In this document: positions 50,847 through 58,861 of the stretch, in pieces
Numbering within the stretch: the first letter of the stretch is position 1
How the letters are laid out: every line of letters begins with the position of its first letter
Position numbers and translations under genes: made by a program
Notes under the pieces: generated by a model
What the model was told of the DNA's origin: nothing
What the model saw: the letters and a program-made list of their open reading frames with translations, nothing else
Databases searched by the model: none
Assembly: GCA_013360195.1 (NCBI GenBank)
Contig: JABWCQ010000013.1
Coordinates: 1-64,000 of the forward strand
Source of the DNA: a bacterium
GTDB lineage: Bacteria > Electryoneota > RPQS01
Direction of reading: 5' to 3'
Length of the DNA stretch: 64,000 bases

Positions 50847-53240
50847 TTAGAAATCATCGCCGTTACCGTCGCTGCGGGAGTCCTGCTTCTTCTTGAAATT
50901 GTTAAATGTATAGCTCAGACTCAATGTTACGATTGGCGAATCGTTTTTGGAATAGTCATAGCTGTACAATAAAGGCGTGTCAATCGTAGATTCCCGTTTG
51001 GCAGTCGCGAAGATATCGCGCGCTTGAAGCGAGACACTGAGGGCCTTCTTCATGAAGTCCTGCCTGACGGCGAGATTGGCGGAAAAGAACGGTTCGGTTT
51101 CGCCTTGCGAAGTGACCGATGGACCGTTATAATTGGCGTCAACTTGCAGCCTGGTGTTCTTTGAGAGCGCAGTGATGCTGTTGAGTTTCCCGTCATAGGT
51201 AAACGTATGCTCGTCAAACGAGCGCCCGTCGGTCTCGCCATTGACCCGCATGTCATAGAGATTGCCTGATAGCCCAATCGACCAGCCTTTGCGGACGATT
51301 ATATCTGAACGCAACTCCGTTCCCAGCGAAAATTGACGGCCGACGTTTTCGGGTCGTGTCAGGGTTACATTTTCCGAGTAGACACTGCGCAGCATTTCGA
51401 CATTGTTGTGCTTGACCCGATAGAAGCCTTCGACAGAAGCGAATTGTTTGAAGATGTTCGTCTGATATCCCAGTTCATAGGAGTCGATAAATTCGGGCAG
51501 AATTCCGGGATTTCCCTGCCGCACATTGAATCTGTTTTCCCAAGTGATAAACGGTTCAAGGAACCAGGGGCGTGAATGCTCCACCCTCCGTGTGTAGCTC
51601 AGAGAGAGTTCCTTCGTTCCGCCGAGGTGTGTTGCAGTGTGCACGCTCGGATATAGATCGAATCGAGACAGAGAGATTGCCTGTGTCGTTTGAGTTTCTT
51701 CTACGGTCCTGTCCAGATACTCGCCTCGAAGTCCGAGTTGATACTCAAACCACTTCAAGTCACCGGAAATCATGCTGTATCCGGCAGGCATGAAACGTCT
51801 GAATTTCGTGCCATTGCTGAACTGAGTTTGCTCTACGTAACTGCCGCTGGTCGTGTCAAGCTCGCTGTTGCTGTTGTCGCTGTTGAAGCGATTGAACTGC
51901 GATGACAATCCAGCTTCAAATTTTCTCTTTCCTCCCAATGGCCGCACATAGTCGGTTTTGAATTCAAGCCTTCGTCCCGGTCCGTCTTCGCGAGAGAGGA
52001 TCCCGGACATCATGGACCCCGATTCTGCAATCTGTTCGGTGAGCACCTCTTCATCCCCGTCTCGGCCGCCGAAACTCAAGTCAAGGGTCAACTCGTGATC
52101 CTTATCATCAAACCGATGCTTCCAATTGGCGAATCCGTGCATGTGCTGGAACGCTCGTTCCGTATTGTTTCGCGAAATCGAACGAAGCACGTCCGCGGAG
52201 CCATTGACCGATTCAGTTGTCAGCTGATTTGAAACGCGGCCAAATGCATGCTCTCCAAAACGACCCCCGAACACAAAGCTGTTGCGGTCATTAACAGGCA
52301 CATCGAGTTCGGCGCGGAGGCTGTAGTTGTCACGTACACCTACTGAACTGCCGTTGCTCGTTACGGTGGTGGTAACGTCTTCAAACGTTGTTCGCGTCAG
52401 ACTTTCGGATTCGCCGGGATCCCGTCCAATGCCCACATTCCCTCCGATCGTCAATGCAGACTTGCCTACCGGCTGCGAGAGCGTGAAATCAGCACCACGC
52501 CTTTCATCAATGCTCGACCGTGCATTAATTTGACCGGAAACACCGTTTGCTCCGCGCTTCAGTGGAATGACATTGATTATACCGGTTGTTCCTTCGGCGC
52601 TGTATCGTGAGGAGGGATTGGTGATTATTTCAATTCTGTCAATAGTTCCGGACGGAATCTGCTGCAGCGCGTCGTTTGCATCCAACACGGACGGTCGGCC
52701 GTCAATCATCACCGTGAAATTCGAGCTGCCTCGCAGTTTGACATTGCCTTCGATGTCAACAGTGACTGATGGTGCTTGTGCAAGAATATCTGCGGCACTG
52801 CCCGTCGGAGCTATGTTCTGTTTGGCGACATTGATGACCTTCTTTTCGACGTGATATTCAACAGAAAGCCGTTCTCCTTCCACCACGACTTCGTCTGCCG
52901 TTAACCCTGAGGGTGCAAGCAGAATCCGTCCCAGGTCGAGTCGAGGCTTCTCCCGGTTAAGCTTCAGGTCCGCAAGCGTCTTCAGGTCGTATCCGAGAAA
53001 GCTCACTCTGGCGAAGTAGCGTCCCGGGCGAAGGCTGTCCAGTCGAAAGTGACCGTTCTCTTTTGATGCAATGCCGGTTACTTGAGTACTGTCCTGTTCA
53101 CGATGCAAGATGAACGTCGCGTATTCGAGGGGTTCGCCGGTCAGTGAATCTGCAACGATGCCTGTGATAGAGAAATTGGGCATTTGAGCTTCCGCTCGAA
53201 TTGACCCAAGAATGACGAAAAGTAAGATAAGAAGATGCAA
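50847..53240 (-). CDS. TonB-dependent receptor, OMP beta-barrel family
   Basis: 797 residues, starting at TTG 53240 with GGAG seven bases upstream. A signal peptide (HLLILLFVILGSIRAEAQ) precedes a CarboxypepD_reg-like domain ('ITGIVADSLTGEPLEYATFIL...RYFARVSFLGYDLKTL'). The plug follows ('LSVEYHVEKKVINVAKQNIAPTGSAADILAQAPSVTVDIEGNVKLRGSSNFTVMIDGRPS', 'IDRIEIITNPSSRYSAEGTTGIINVIP'), then a barrel. The C-terminus 'SRSDGNGDDF' follows the last strand ('IVTLSLSYTFNNFKKKQDS'). These outer-membrane proteins with the 'IEIITNPSSRYSAEGTTGIINVI' plug are typical of FCB genomes; many have unknown cargo. The gene is alone on its transcript. Confidence 0.9.
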   Translation of the reverse strand: MHLLILLFVILGSIRAEAQMPNFSITGIVADSLTGEPLEYATFILHREQDSTQVTGIASKENGHFRLDSLRPGRYFARVSFLGYDLKTLADLKLNREKPRLDLGRILLAPSGLTADEVVVEGERLSVEYHVEKKVINVAKQNIAPTGSAADILAQAPSVTVDIEGNVKLRGSSNFTVMIDGRPSVLDANDALQQIPSGTIDRIEIITNPSSRYSAEGTTGIINVIPLKRGANGVSGQINARSSIDERRGADFTLSQPVGKSALTIGGNVGIGRDPGESESLTRTTFEDVTTTVTSNGSSVGVRDNYSLRAELDVPVNDRNSFVFGGRFGEHAFGRVSNQLTTESVNGSADVLRSISRNNTERAFQHMHGFANWKHRFDDKDHELTLDLSFGGRDGDEEVLTEQIAESGSMMSGILSREDGPGRRLEFKTDYVRPLGGKRKFEAGLSSQFNRFNSDNSNSELDTTSGSYVEQTQFSNGTKFRRFMPAGYSMISGDLKWFEYQLGLRGEYLDRTVEETQTTQAISLSRFDLYPSVHTATHLGGTKELSLSYTRRVEHSRPWFLEPFITWENRFNVRQGNPGILPEFIDSYELGYQTNIFKQFASVEGFYRVKHNNVEMLRSVYSENVTLTRPENVGRQFSLGTELRSDIIVRKGWSIGLSGNLYDMRVNGETDGRSFDEHTFTYDGKLNSITALSKNTRLQVDANYNGPSVTSQGETEPFFSANLAVRQDFMKKALSVSLQARDIFATAKRESTIDTPLLYSYDYSKNDSPIVTLSLSYTFNNFKKKQDSRSDGNGDDF

Positions 53241-53321
53241 AGAGAAACTCCGGGTTAGCGATACCCCTGTTAGACGCCTAAACAGTCCAAAAGGTTCGCG
53301 CGCTGCGCTACCATATTATCA

Positions 53322-53352
53322 CAAAATTAGCTAAATTGCAGTTCTTGAACAA
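53322..53352 (-). promoter_or_regulatory. promoter of the second TonB receptor
   Basis: Minus strand TTGTTC (53347-53352), 17-base spacer, TAATTTTG (53322-53329), a full TAnnTTTG. It overlaps the leader of the divergent flippase. Confidence 0.78.
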
Positions 53353-53365
53353 GTAGCGAGGAATT

Positions 53366-54607
53366 CTGAAGAGGCTGGTTACAAAGGCAGGCGGGTCTGG
53401 CGCCCTTCTTAAGGCTGGCTGGGCACTCGCCATAAAAGGGCTTCCGGCACTTTATGGACTGGGCGTCATCTTTGTGCTGCTGCGCGCCCTACCTGTCGAC
53501 GAATATGGTTCGTATGGAGTGGCGTGGGCATTCCTTAATGTCGCGGCAATGTGTACACGCGGGTTGTGGGCCCTGACTCTTGTTCAACGATGGGCATCCG
53601 GCTCCGGTGACCGAGTCCTGGGGGCAATTGTCGGACTATCGCTGGGTACAACTCTAATTGGAATCGCATTGGGCGCAGCAGTCATGCCGGCATTGGGGCT
53701 ATCCACTGTGGAAACCGGCTTAACCTGCTTTGCGCTTTTGATATTGGTTCCGCGCGATCTGGCCATTGCTTTAGGTCAAGCCGAAAGCCGGCTCAGACGA
53801 GTCTTCGTGATCGAAGCCTGCTATTTTTTTGGCAGCCTTGCCGGTTTTATCGTCTTTGCAAAGTTCGGGTGGCTGGTGGACGCTGAAACGGCATTGGCAG
53901 TGAATACCGGTGCCATCGTCCTCTCGTCCTTAGCGGGGGTTATCCGTTACCCGATCGTGCTCAGGCCGACTTTTACCATGTCTGATTACCGCGAGGCCAC
54001 TCACTTCGGAAAGTGGACCGGGATGCTCGCCATTGGTGACATCTATTTCCAGCAAGGCGACCTCCTCGTTTTGAGTACAATTCAGAATCCGGCACAGCTT
54101 GCACCTTATATTGCCGCGAAGACATTCTTACGCTTGTTTGCCTTAGCTTCGCAGGCAATGAACTTCTTGTTATACCCAATGGCTGCACGATTGGCTGCAG
54201 AGGGTGACCTCCCCAAGCTCGCAAGCAAGCTGAAGTTTGCCCTCGCCGGGGTCTGGGCAGTGGGCATACCTTCGGCAATTGTCCTGTGGTTTTACGCTGA
54301 CCCGGTTATTCCATGGATGCTTGGGCAAAAATATAAGGATGCAATCCCATTCGTCATCGCGCTCCTCCCCGCCGCACTGCTTGAGCCCCTGTTCAGCACC
54401 GGAGCAAACATACTGGTTGGGTTGGGTCGTCCACGTTTTGCAATTCCATGGATTGCTGTGGTCATTTGTCTGAATGCCGCTGCAAATCTGTGGCTCGTGT
54501 CAAGGTTATCCCTTGAAGCGGCTCCCTGGATACTAACCGCAAGTTACGCGGTTCTTGGTATTGTCCTGCAAATGCGGCTCTCAAAAGCACTTAGGGGAAA
54601 GAAATAG
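53366..54607 (+). CDS. polysaccharide flippase-like (MATE/Wzx) membrane protein
   Basis: About 413 residues if started at CTG 53366; the first conventional start is GTG 53474, which would remove the first membrane span ('AIKGLPALYGLGVIFVLL'). The stretch 'KRLVTKAGGSGALLKAGWAL' upstream reads naturally as the N-terminus of a flippase, and a GAGG at 53358-53361 precedes the CTG, so a non-AUG start is likely. The frame is closed by TAG at 53354. The rest has ~12 spans, with 'LLRALPVDEYGSYGVAWAFLNVAAMC' and 'QQGDLLVLSTIQNPAQLAPYIAAKTFLRLFAL' typical of O-antigen/teichoic-acid exporters. No glycan synthesis genes surround it, so the substrate is unknown. Confidence 0.75.
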   Translation: MKRLVTKAGGSGALLKAGWALAIKGLPALYGLGVIFVLLRALPVDEYGSYGVAWAFLNVAAMCTRGLWALTLVQRWASGSGDRVLGAIVGLSLGTTLIGIALGAAVMPALGLSTVETGLTCFALLILVPRDLAIALGQAESRLRRVFVIEACYFFGSLAGFIVFAKFGWLVDAETALAVNTGAIVLSSLAGVIRYPIVLRPTFTMSDYREATHFGKWTGMLAIGDIYFQQGDLLVLSTIQNPAQLAPYIAAKTFLRLFALASQAMNFLLYPMAARLAAEGDLPKLASKLKFALAGVWAVGIPSAIVLWFYADPVIPWMLGQKYKDAIPFVIALLPAALLEPLFSTGANILVGLGRPRFAIPWIAVVICLNAAANLWLVSRLSLEAAPWILTASYAVLGIVLQMRLSKALRGKK

Positions 54608-54628
54608 GTCAAAAGACTCGAATCTACT

Positions 54629-54655
54629 GGACCCGGCTTACTGCCGGGTTCTTTT
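54629..54655 (+). terminator. intrinsic terminator of the flippase gene
   Basis: Stem ACCCGGC / GCCGGGT with loop TTACT, then TCTTTT. Confidence 0.8.
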
Positions 54656-54700
54656 GCCTGGAATAATCTGACATAACTTTATTTAGTATAGCTTGAGGTC

Positions 54701-54731
54701 TTGACTCGACACAGTTCTGTGCTTAACATTG
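54701..54731 (+). promoter_or_regulatory. promoter of the Pmp-like beta-helix gene
   Basis: TTGACT (54701-54706), 17-base spacer, TAACATTG (54724-54731). It gives a leader of about 75 bases before GTG 54811. Confidence 0.7.
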
Positions 54732-54810
54732 GTAATTGTGGCCATTTCGAGCTTGATGCGTGCGTGTACTGCGGCCTGGATTTGAAACTGAATGAAAATG
54801 TGGAGTTTCT

Positions 54811-57800
54811 GTGGCCATTGGTGGTTGGTGCAGGCTTTGTGTCCTGATGTTTGTCGTGGTGCTTTGCGAGTCCGGCAGCTTTGCCCGGACTCTTGTGCCT
54901 CCCGGCAATGTCTCCGGCACATGGACGGCAGCCAACAGCCCTTACGTCATTAAGACCGGTAATATCACGGTTCCGAATGGGAGCAGCTTGATCATTGAGC
55001 CGGGTGTGGTCGTTAATTTCGCAGGCCACCACAAGTTCATAATCAACGGTCACTTACGCGCAATTGGCACAGAAACTGATTCGATCCGATTTCTTTCAGA
55101 TGGCAGAGAAGGCCTTGTCCGCGGCTGGAAAGGACTTCGTCTCATCGGCGCAGACAGCTCGATTTTTGATTACTGCGTTATTGAGGACGGGAATGCGATC
55201 CTGAGTAATTCCAGTGACAGCACAGGGGGGGCGGCGTTCATCAGCGGCGCGGGTACGCTGGTCGTATTTCGTCACACTTCATTTCGAAATAACTATGCAG
55301 GCGGAAACGGCGGTGCACTTTTTGTAAGCGGAGGGACGAGTGCGCACTGTTTTGACTGCTGTTTTTCCGACAATTATTCAGCCAAGGACGGTGGAGCGGC
55401 ATTCATAAACAATTCGAGCGGAACACGGTTTGAGCGGTGCAGATTTGACCGCAATAGTTCGGGTAAGGAAGCCGGGGCAATACACACTCGATTTGGCGCG
55501 CCTACTTACATAGACTGCGAATTCAGTCATAATATCAGTTTCAACAGCGGCGGAGCGGTCATGGCCTCGGGTCAACCAAGCTTCCGCCGCTGTCTTTTTC
55601 AGCGTAACGTCTCGGAGTCATCACAAGGCGGCGCTCTCTACTTCTACGACAGCCTGACGACTGCTACCCTTGATTCATGCCTTATCCTTGAAAACCGCAC
55701 CCTGTTACGCGACGGCGGCGGGGCTTATTGCTGGGAAGCTTCGCCAAGATTCACGGATTGTCAGTTCATTGGCAACGTATCGGCCGATGACGGTGGCGGC
55801 ATTCACTGCTACAGGTTGGGTGCAAATCCGATATTCACACGGTGTTTGTTTGAAGGCAATTCTTCGGCAGATCGTGGCGGCGGGATCAAGATTAGCCGCT
55901 ACTCACGGGCTACACTGACCGATTGCATCATCAGGAATAACCGTTCGAATGGCACAGGTGGCGGAGGGGTATTCTGTCGACTCCAGTGTGAACCGGTGTT
56001 TACGAATTGCGTAATTGAGAATAATAGCTCGACCGGGACGGGGGGCGGCCTCTGTACCATTGAAAGCAACCCGCGATTCTACAATTGTCGATTCTCGAAC
56101 AATGTCACAGATTCATCCGGAGGCGGAATCTTCGCAACGGACGCAGACGTCGATTTGACGGATTGCGAAGTCCGGGGGAACTATGCCCGAATGAACGGCG
56201 GCGGTATCTACCTGACACTTTCGAGCCCGGACATCATTCGAACTCGCGTCTCCGAGAATCATGCCGACAGTCTGGGCGGCGGACTGTTCATGAATGAATC
56301 CGTATCCCGGGTTGTCAATGGACTGATCTGCGGAAACAACTCCGGTCGCGCAGGCGGCGGCGTCTGGATCGGCAACTCCAACCCGCTCTATGAGCACTGT
56401 ACAATCGCTGATAATGTCTCCACTGTGGGACACGCGTTCTTTGTCAATAACACACCGGGCACGCTGCTGAATTCAATTATCGCGAATCGCGTAACGGAGA
56501 CTGGAAACGGGGCAACACCCGGTACGGGGTTCGCGGCCGGCAGCGTGGCTTGGACGATACGGAATACGCTTTTTCACGCAGTTGGAAATCCTCAATTCGG
56601 AGGTTCATTCCCGTCGGGCTTCGGACTAATTACAACCGAGAATGCCAACGGCACACAGACGGATGGATTCGGGAACATATTTGAAAATCCGCGATTCAAT
56701 GAAGATTCCGCAGAGCCATACTCACTTCAGACCGAGAACCCGGCGAGCCCGGCGCTCAATGCAACGAATTCCGGTTTCGCAATCGATTTAAGCTTGTCAT
56801 CCAGACCAAGTCCGGCCTTGAGCCTCGCTGACTTGGGGTGTTTTGAAGCAACACAAACAGAGATCGGGTCGGGAGTATGGGGAGTTCAAACAGGTGAGCT
56901 CTCGGGAGAGTATCACCGTGTATTCGGTGACATAATTGTCCCTGAGAATCAAACTTGGACGATTGCGGCAGGGACTGAACTGGAGTTTATGGGTCCTTAT
57001 GCGATTATTGTCTATGGAACGTTGACGGTCGACGGAACAGAGAGCGAGCAAGTACGCTTTACTGCGGATTCAATCTCAAATTTGACATTGTGGCGCGGAA
57101 TTCGATTTGCAGGCGCTGGATCATCAAATTCCGAGGTTTCACACGCAATCATTGAGCGTGCTCAATCGTGGCCAATAGATAGCGCAGGCGGTGCAGTCAG
57201 CTTCTTTCACGGTTCATCTCCAAGACTCCAGTCCTGTCAGATACGCGAATCCAATGCAACCACGGCTGGCGGAGGAATTCTTGTCGTATCCGGCAATCCT
57301 GAGTTGTTAAACTGCGTGATTGAGAATTGCAGTTCACCGTCCGGAGGCGCGGTTCGGCTCCAAGCAGGTCAGTCGATTTCAATACAGAACTCTATCCTTC
57401 GGAATTGCAGTTCTGAAATCGGAGGAGCGATATCCGGAGAAGGATCGACCATTGACATCAGTGGCTCAATACTGGAGGATAATGTCGCAGAGGATGGAGG
57501 GGCGATCCATTTGCGAAATTCAAGTTTGAACCTTCAAAGTTGCCGAATGGAGGACAATCAAGCAAGTCGATTCGGAGGCGCAGTATACAGTTCCAATTCC
57601 GAGTTTAACTGCGACAGTATGGTGATTGTTCGAAGCACAGCCGCGCAAGGAGGAGCATCTTACCTGTCCGCCAGTTCCGGGCAGATAAACCGGTTTGAAT
57701 GCAGAGGTAACAGTGCGCTTGAAAGCGGCGGAGCATACTTGATTCAAGGCTCGAACGTGAACCTCTCGCGCGGACTGATCCTGGACAATTACTCCGTTCT

Positions 57801-58521
57801 GAGTGGTGGCGGATTGTCATTACTGAATGACTCGTCGCACGTGACAAGATGCACCATCGTATCAAATTCCTCTCAACTTGGTTCGGCAGCTTACGTGGAG
57901 AACTCGACGTCATTGATTTCCTCCTGTATGATTGCCGAAAACGGCTCCGCAATTCACTTCCGAAACGGCGCAGCTTCACGAGTAGAGTATTCAAATTTCG
58001 ACCGCAACGCTGAGGCCAACTTCACCTTCCACCAGAATAGCAATGGTCACGGACCCTCACAAATTGGACTTCTCATAGCCGGGAACCACCTTGACCACGG
58101 TTCGGATATCTACTCAAATATTTTTGCTGTCGCGGGATTTGTCAATTCCGGTGCCGGAGATTTTCGCATACTGGAGAATTCTGATTGCATGGATGCCGGC
58201 GACCCGCTTTTGGACTGCGATGATGATTTGACCTTCATCGAGATCGGAGCATATCACACGCCGCACACTGAGAATCCGTGGCCGCCGGATGAGTTGTCCG
58301 TCGAGGTTCTGGCAGGCGACTCCTTAAACCTCAATTGGCGATCGGCAAAGCCTTTCCGGATGTGTAACCCTGATGGACTTTTTTACGTTGTAGAGCAGGA
58401 AGATTCAGCGGGTGTTTGGCAAACGACAACCGTTACGCCGGACACGTCCTGCACAATACCCGCTCAAGCATCAATTGGAAGAGTGACGTCAGTCCGCGTT
58501 CGGTCGCAAGTCGGACCTTAG
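54811..58521 (+). CDS. secreted right-handed beta-helix protein with Pmp-like GGA(I/V/L) and FxxN repeats
   Basis: 1236 residues from GTG 54811 (GGAG five bases upstream) with a signal peptide (LCVLMFVVVLCESGSFA). Two large parallel beta-helix blocks, each opened by a lid ('ITVPNGSSLIIEPGVVVNFAGHHKFIINGHLRAIGTETDSIRF' and 'IIVPENQTWTIAAGTELEFMGPYAIIVYGTLTVDGTESEQVRF'). They carry dozens of coils of the form 'FRNNYAGGNGGALFV', 'FSDNYSAKDGGAAFI', 'FDRNSSGKEAGAIHT', 'IENCSSPSGGAVRL'. The alternation of GGA(I/V/L) and FxxN matches chlamydial polymorphic outer-membrane (Pmp) repeats. The C-terminus is a single Fn3-like domain, with no autotransporter barrel or sorting domain. Likely a surface adhesin or a released protein. 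No catalytic site assigned. Confidence 0.87.
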   Translation: MAIGGWCRLCVLMFVVVLCESGSFARTLVPPGNVSGTWTAANSPYVIKTGNITVPNGSSLIIEPGVVVNFAGHHKFIINGHLRAIGTETDSIRFLSDGREGLVRGWKGLRLIGADSSIFDYCVIEDGNAILSNSSDSTGGAAFISGAGTLVVFRHTSFRNNYAGGNGGALFVSGGTSAHCFDCCFSDNYSAKDGGAAFINNSSGTRFERCRFDRNSSGKEAGAIHTRFGAPTYIDCEFSHNISFNSGGAVMASGQPSFRRCLFQRNVSESSQGGALYFYDSLTTATLDSCLILENRTLLRDGGGAYCWEASPRFTDCQFIGNVSADDGGGIHCYRLGANPIFTRCLFEGNSSADRGGGIKISRYSRATLTDCIIRNNRSNGTGGGGVFCRLQCEPVFTNCVIENNSSTGTGGGLCTIESNPRFYNCRFSNNVTDSSGGGIFATDADVDLTDCEVRGNYARMNGGGIYLTLSSPDIIRTRVSENHADSLGGGLFMNESVSRVVNGLICGNNSGRAGGGVWIGNSNPLYEHCTIADNVSTVGHAFFVNNTPGTLLNSIIANRVTETGNGATPGTGFAAGSVAWTIRNTLFHAVGNPQFGGSFPSGFGLITTENANGTQTDGFGNIFENPRFNEDSAEPYSLQTENPASPALNATNSGFAIDLSLSSRPSPALSLADLGCFEATQTEIGSGVWGVQTGELSGEYHRVFGDIIVPENQTWTIAAGTELEFMGPYAIIVYGTLTVDGTESEQVRFTADSISNLTLWRGIRFAGAGSSNSEVSHAIIERAQSWPIDSAGGAVSFFHGSSPRLQSCQIRESNATTAGGGILVVSGNPELLNCVIENCSSPSGGAVRLQAGQSISIQNSILRNCSSEIGGAISGEGSTIDISGSILEDNVAEDGGAIHLRNSSLNLQSCRMEDNQASRFGGAVYSSNSEFNCDSMVIVRSTAAQGGASYLSASSGQINRFECRGNSALESGGAYLIQGSNVNLSRGLILDNYSVLSGGGLSLLNDSSHVTRCTIVSNSSQLGSAAYVENSTSLISSCMIAENGSAIHFRNGAASRVEYSNFDRNAEANFTFHQNSNGHGPSQIGLLIAGNHLDHGSDIYSNIFAVAGFVNSGAGDFRILENSDCMDAGDPLLDCDDDLTFIEIGAYHTPHTENPWPPDELSVEVLAGDSLNLNWRSAKPFRMCNPDGLFYVVEQEDSAGVWQTTTVTPDTSCTIPAQASIGRVTSVRVRSQVGP

Positions 58522-58542
58522 TGAATTGGCGTTGTTTGACTC

Positions 58543-58570
58543 AAGCCGGACGGAATCGTCCGGCTTTTTT
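58543..58570 (+). terminator. intrinsic terminator
   Basis: Stem AAGCCGGACG / CGTCCGGCTT, loop GAAT, T run to 58570. Confidence 0.92.
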
Positions 58571-58861
58571 GTTGAATGGAAACCGCCTCTTGGGCTTGAA
58601 AACAGCCAAAAAGAACTTCGGCCACGGGGTTGATTTTGCGGCAATGATGCATTATGATAAAGAAAGTTCCGGTTGCATACGACACGGACAGCATTTACTC
58701 CAGAGCACAGATTCTGGACGCTTTGGTAAAGAATTAAATCAACAAGTTAAAAACAGACTAATTTAGTCCGATTTAGCTGTTTATTTCCCAGCCAGACGAT
58801 AACACTTTTTCAGACAGCCACCGATCACTTCGGATTACGCCTCCTCAAATTCCAAGATTGC
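58571..58861. other. leader region of the cco operon
   Basis: No gene seen. It has a possible promoter TTGATT (58630-58635), 17-base spacer, TATGAT (58653-58658), and a 6-1-6 inverted repeat GACTAA-T-TTAGTC (58756-58768). No FNR-type TTGAT-N4-ATCAA site was found. Confidence 0.5.

Noticed and set aside
58571-58861. FNR-type control site of the cco operon
   Set aside because: Looked for TTGAT-N4-ATCAA on both strands and found none; only an unrelated 6-1-6 palindrome is present.
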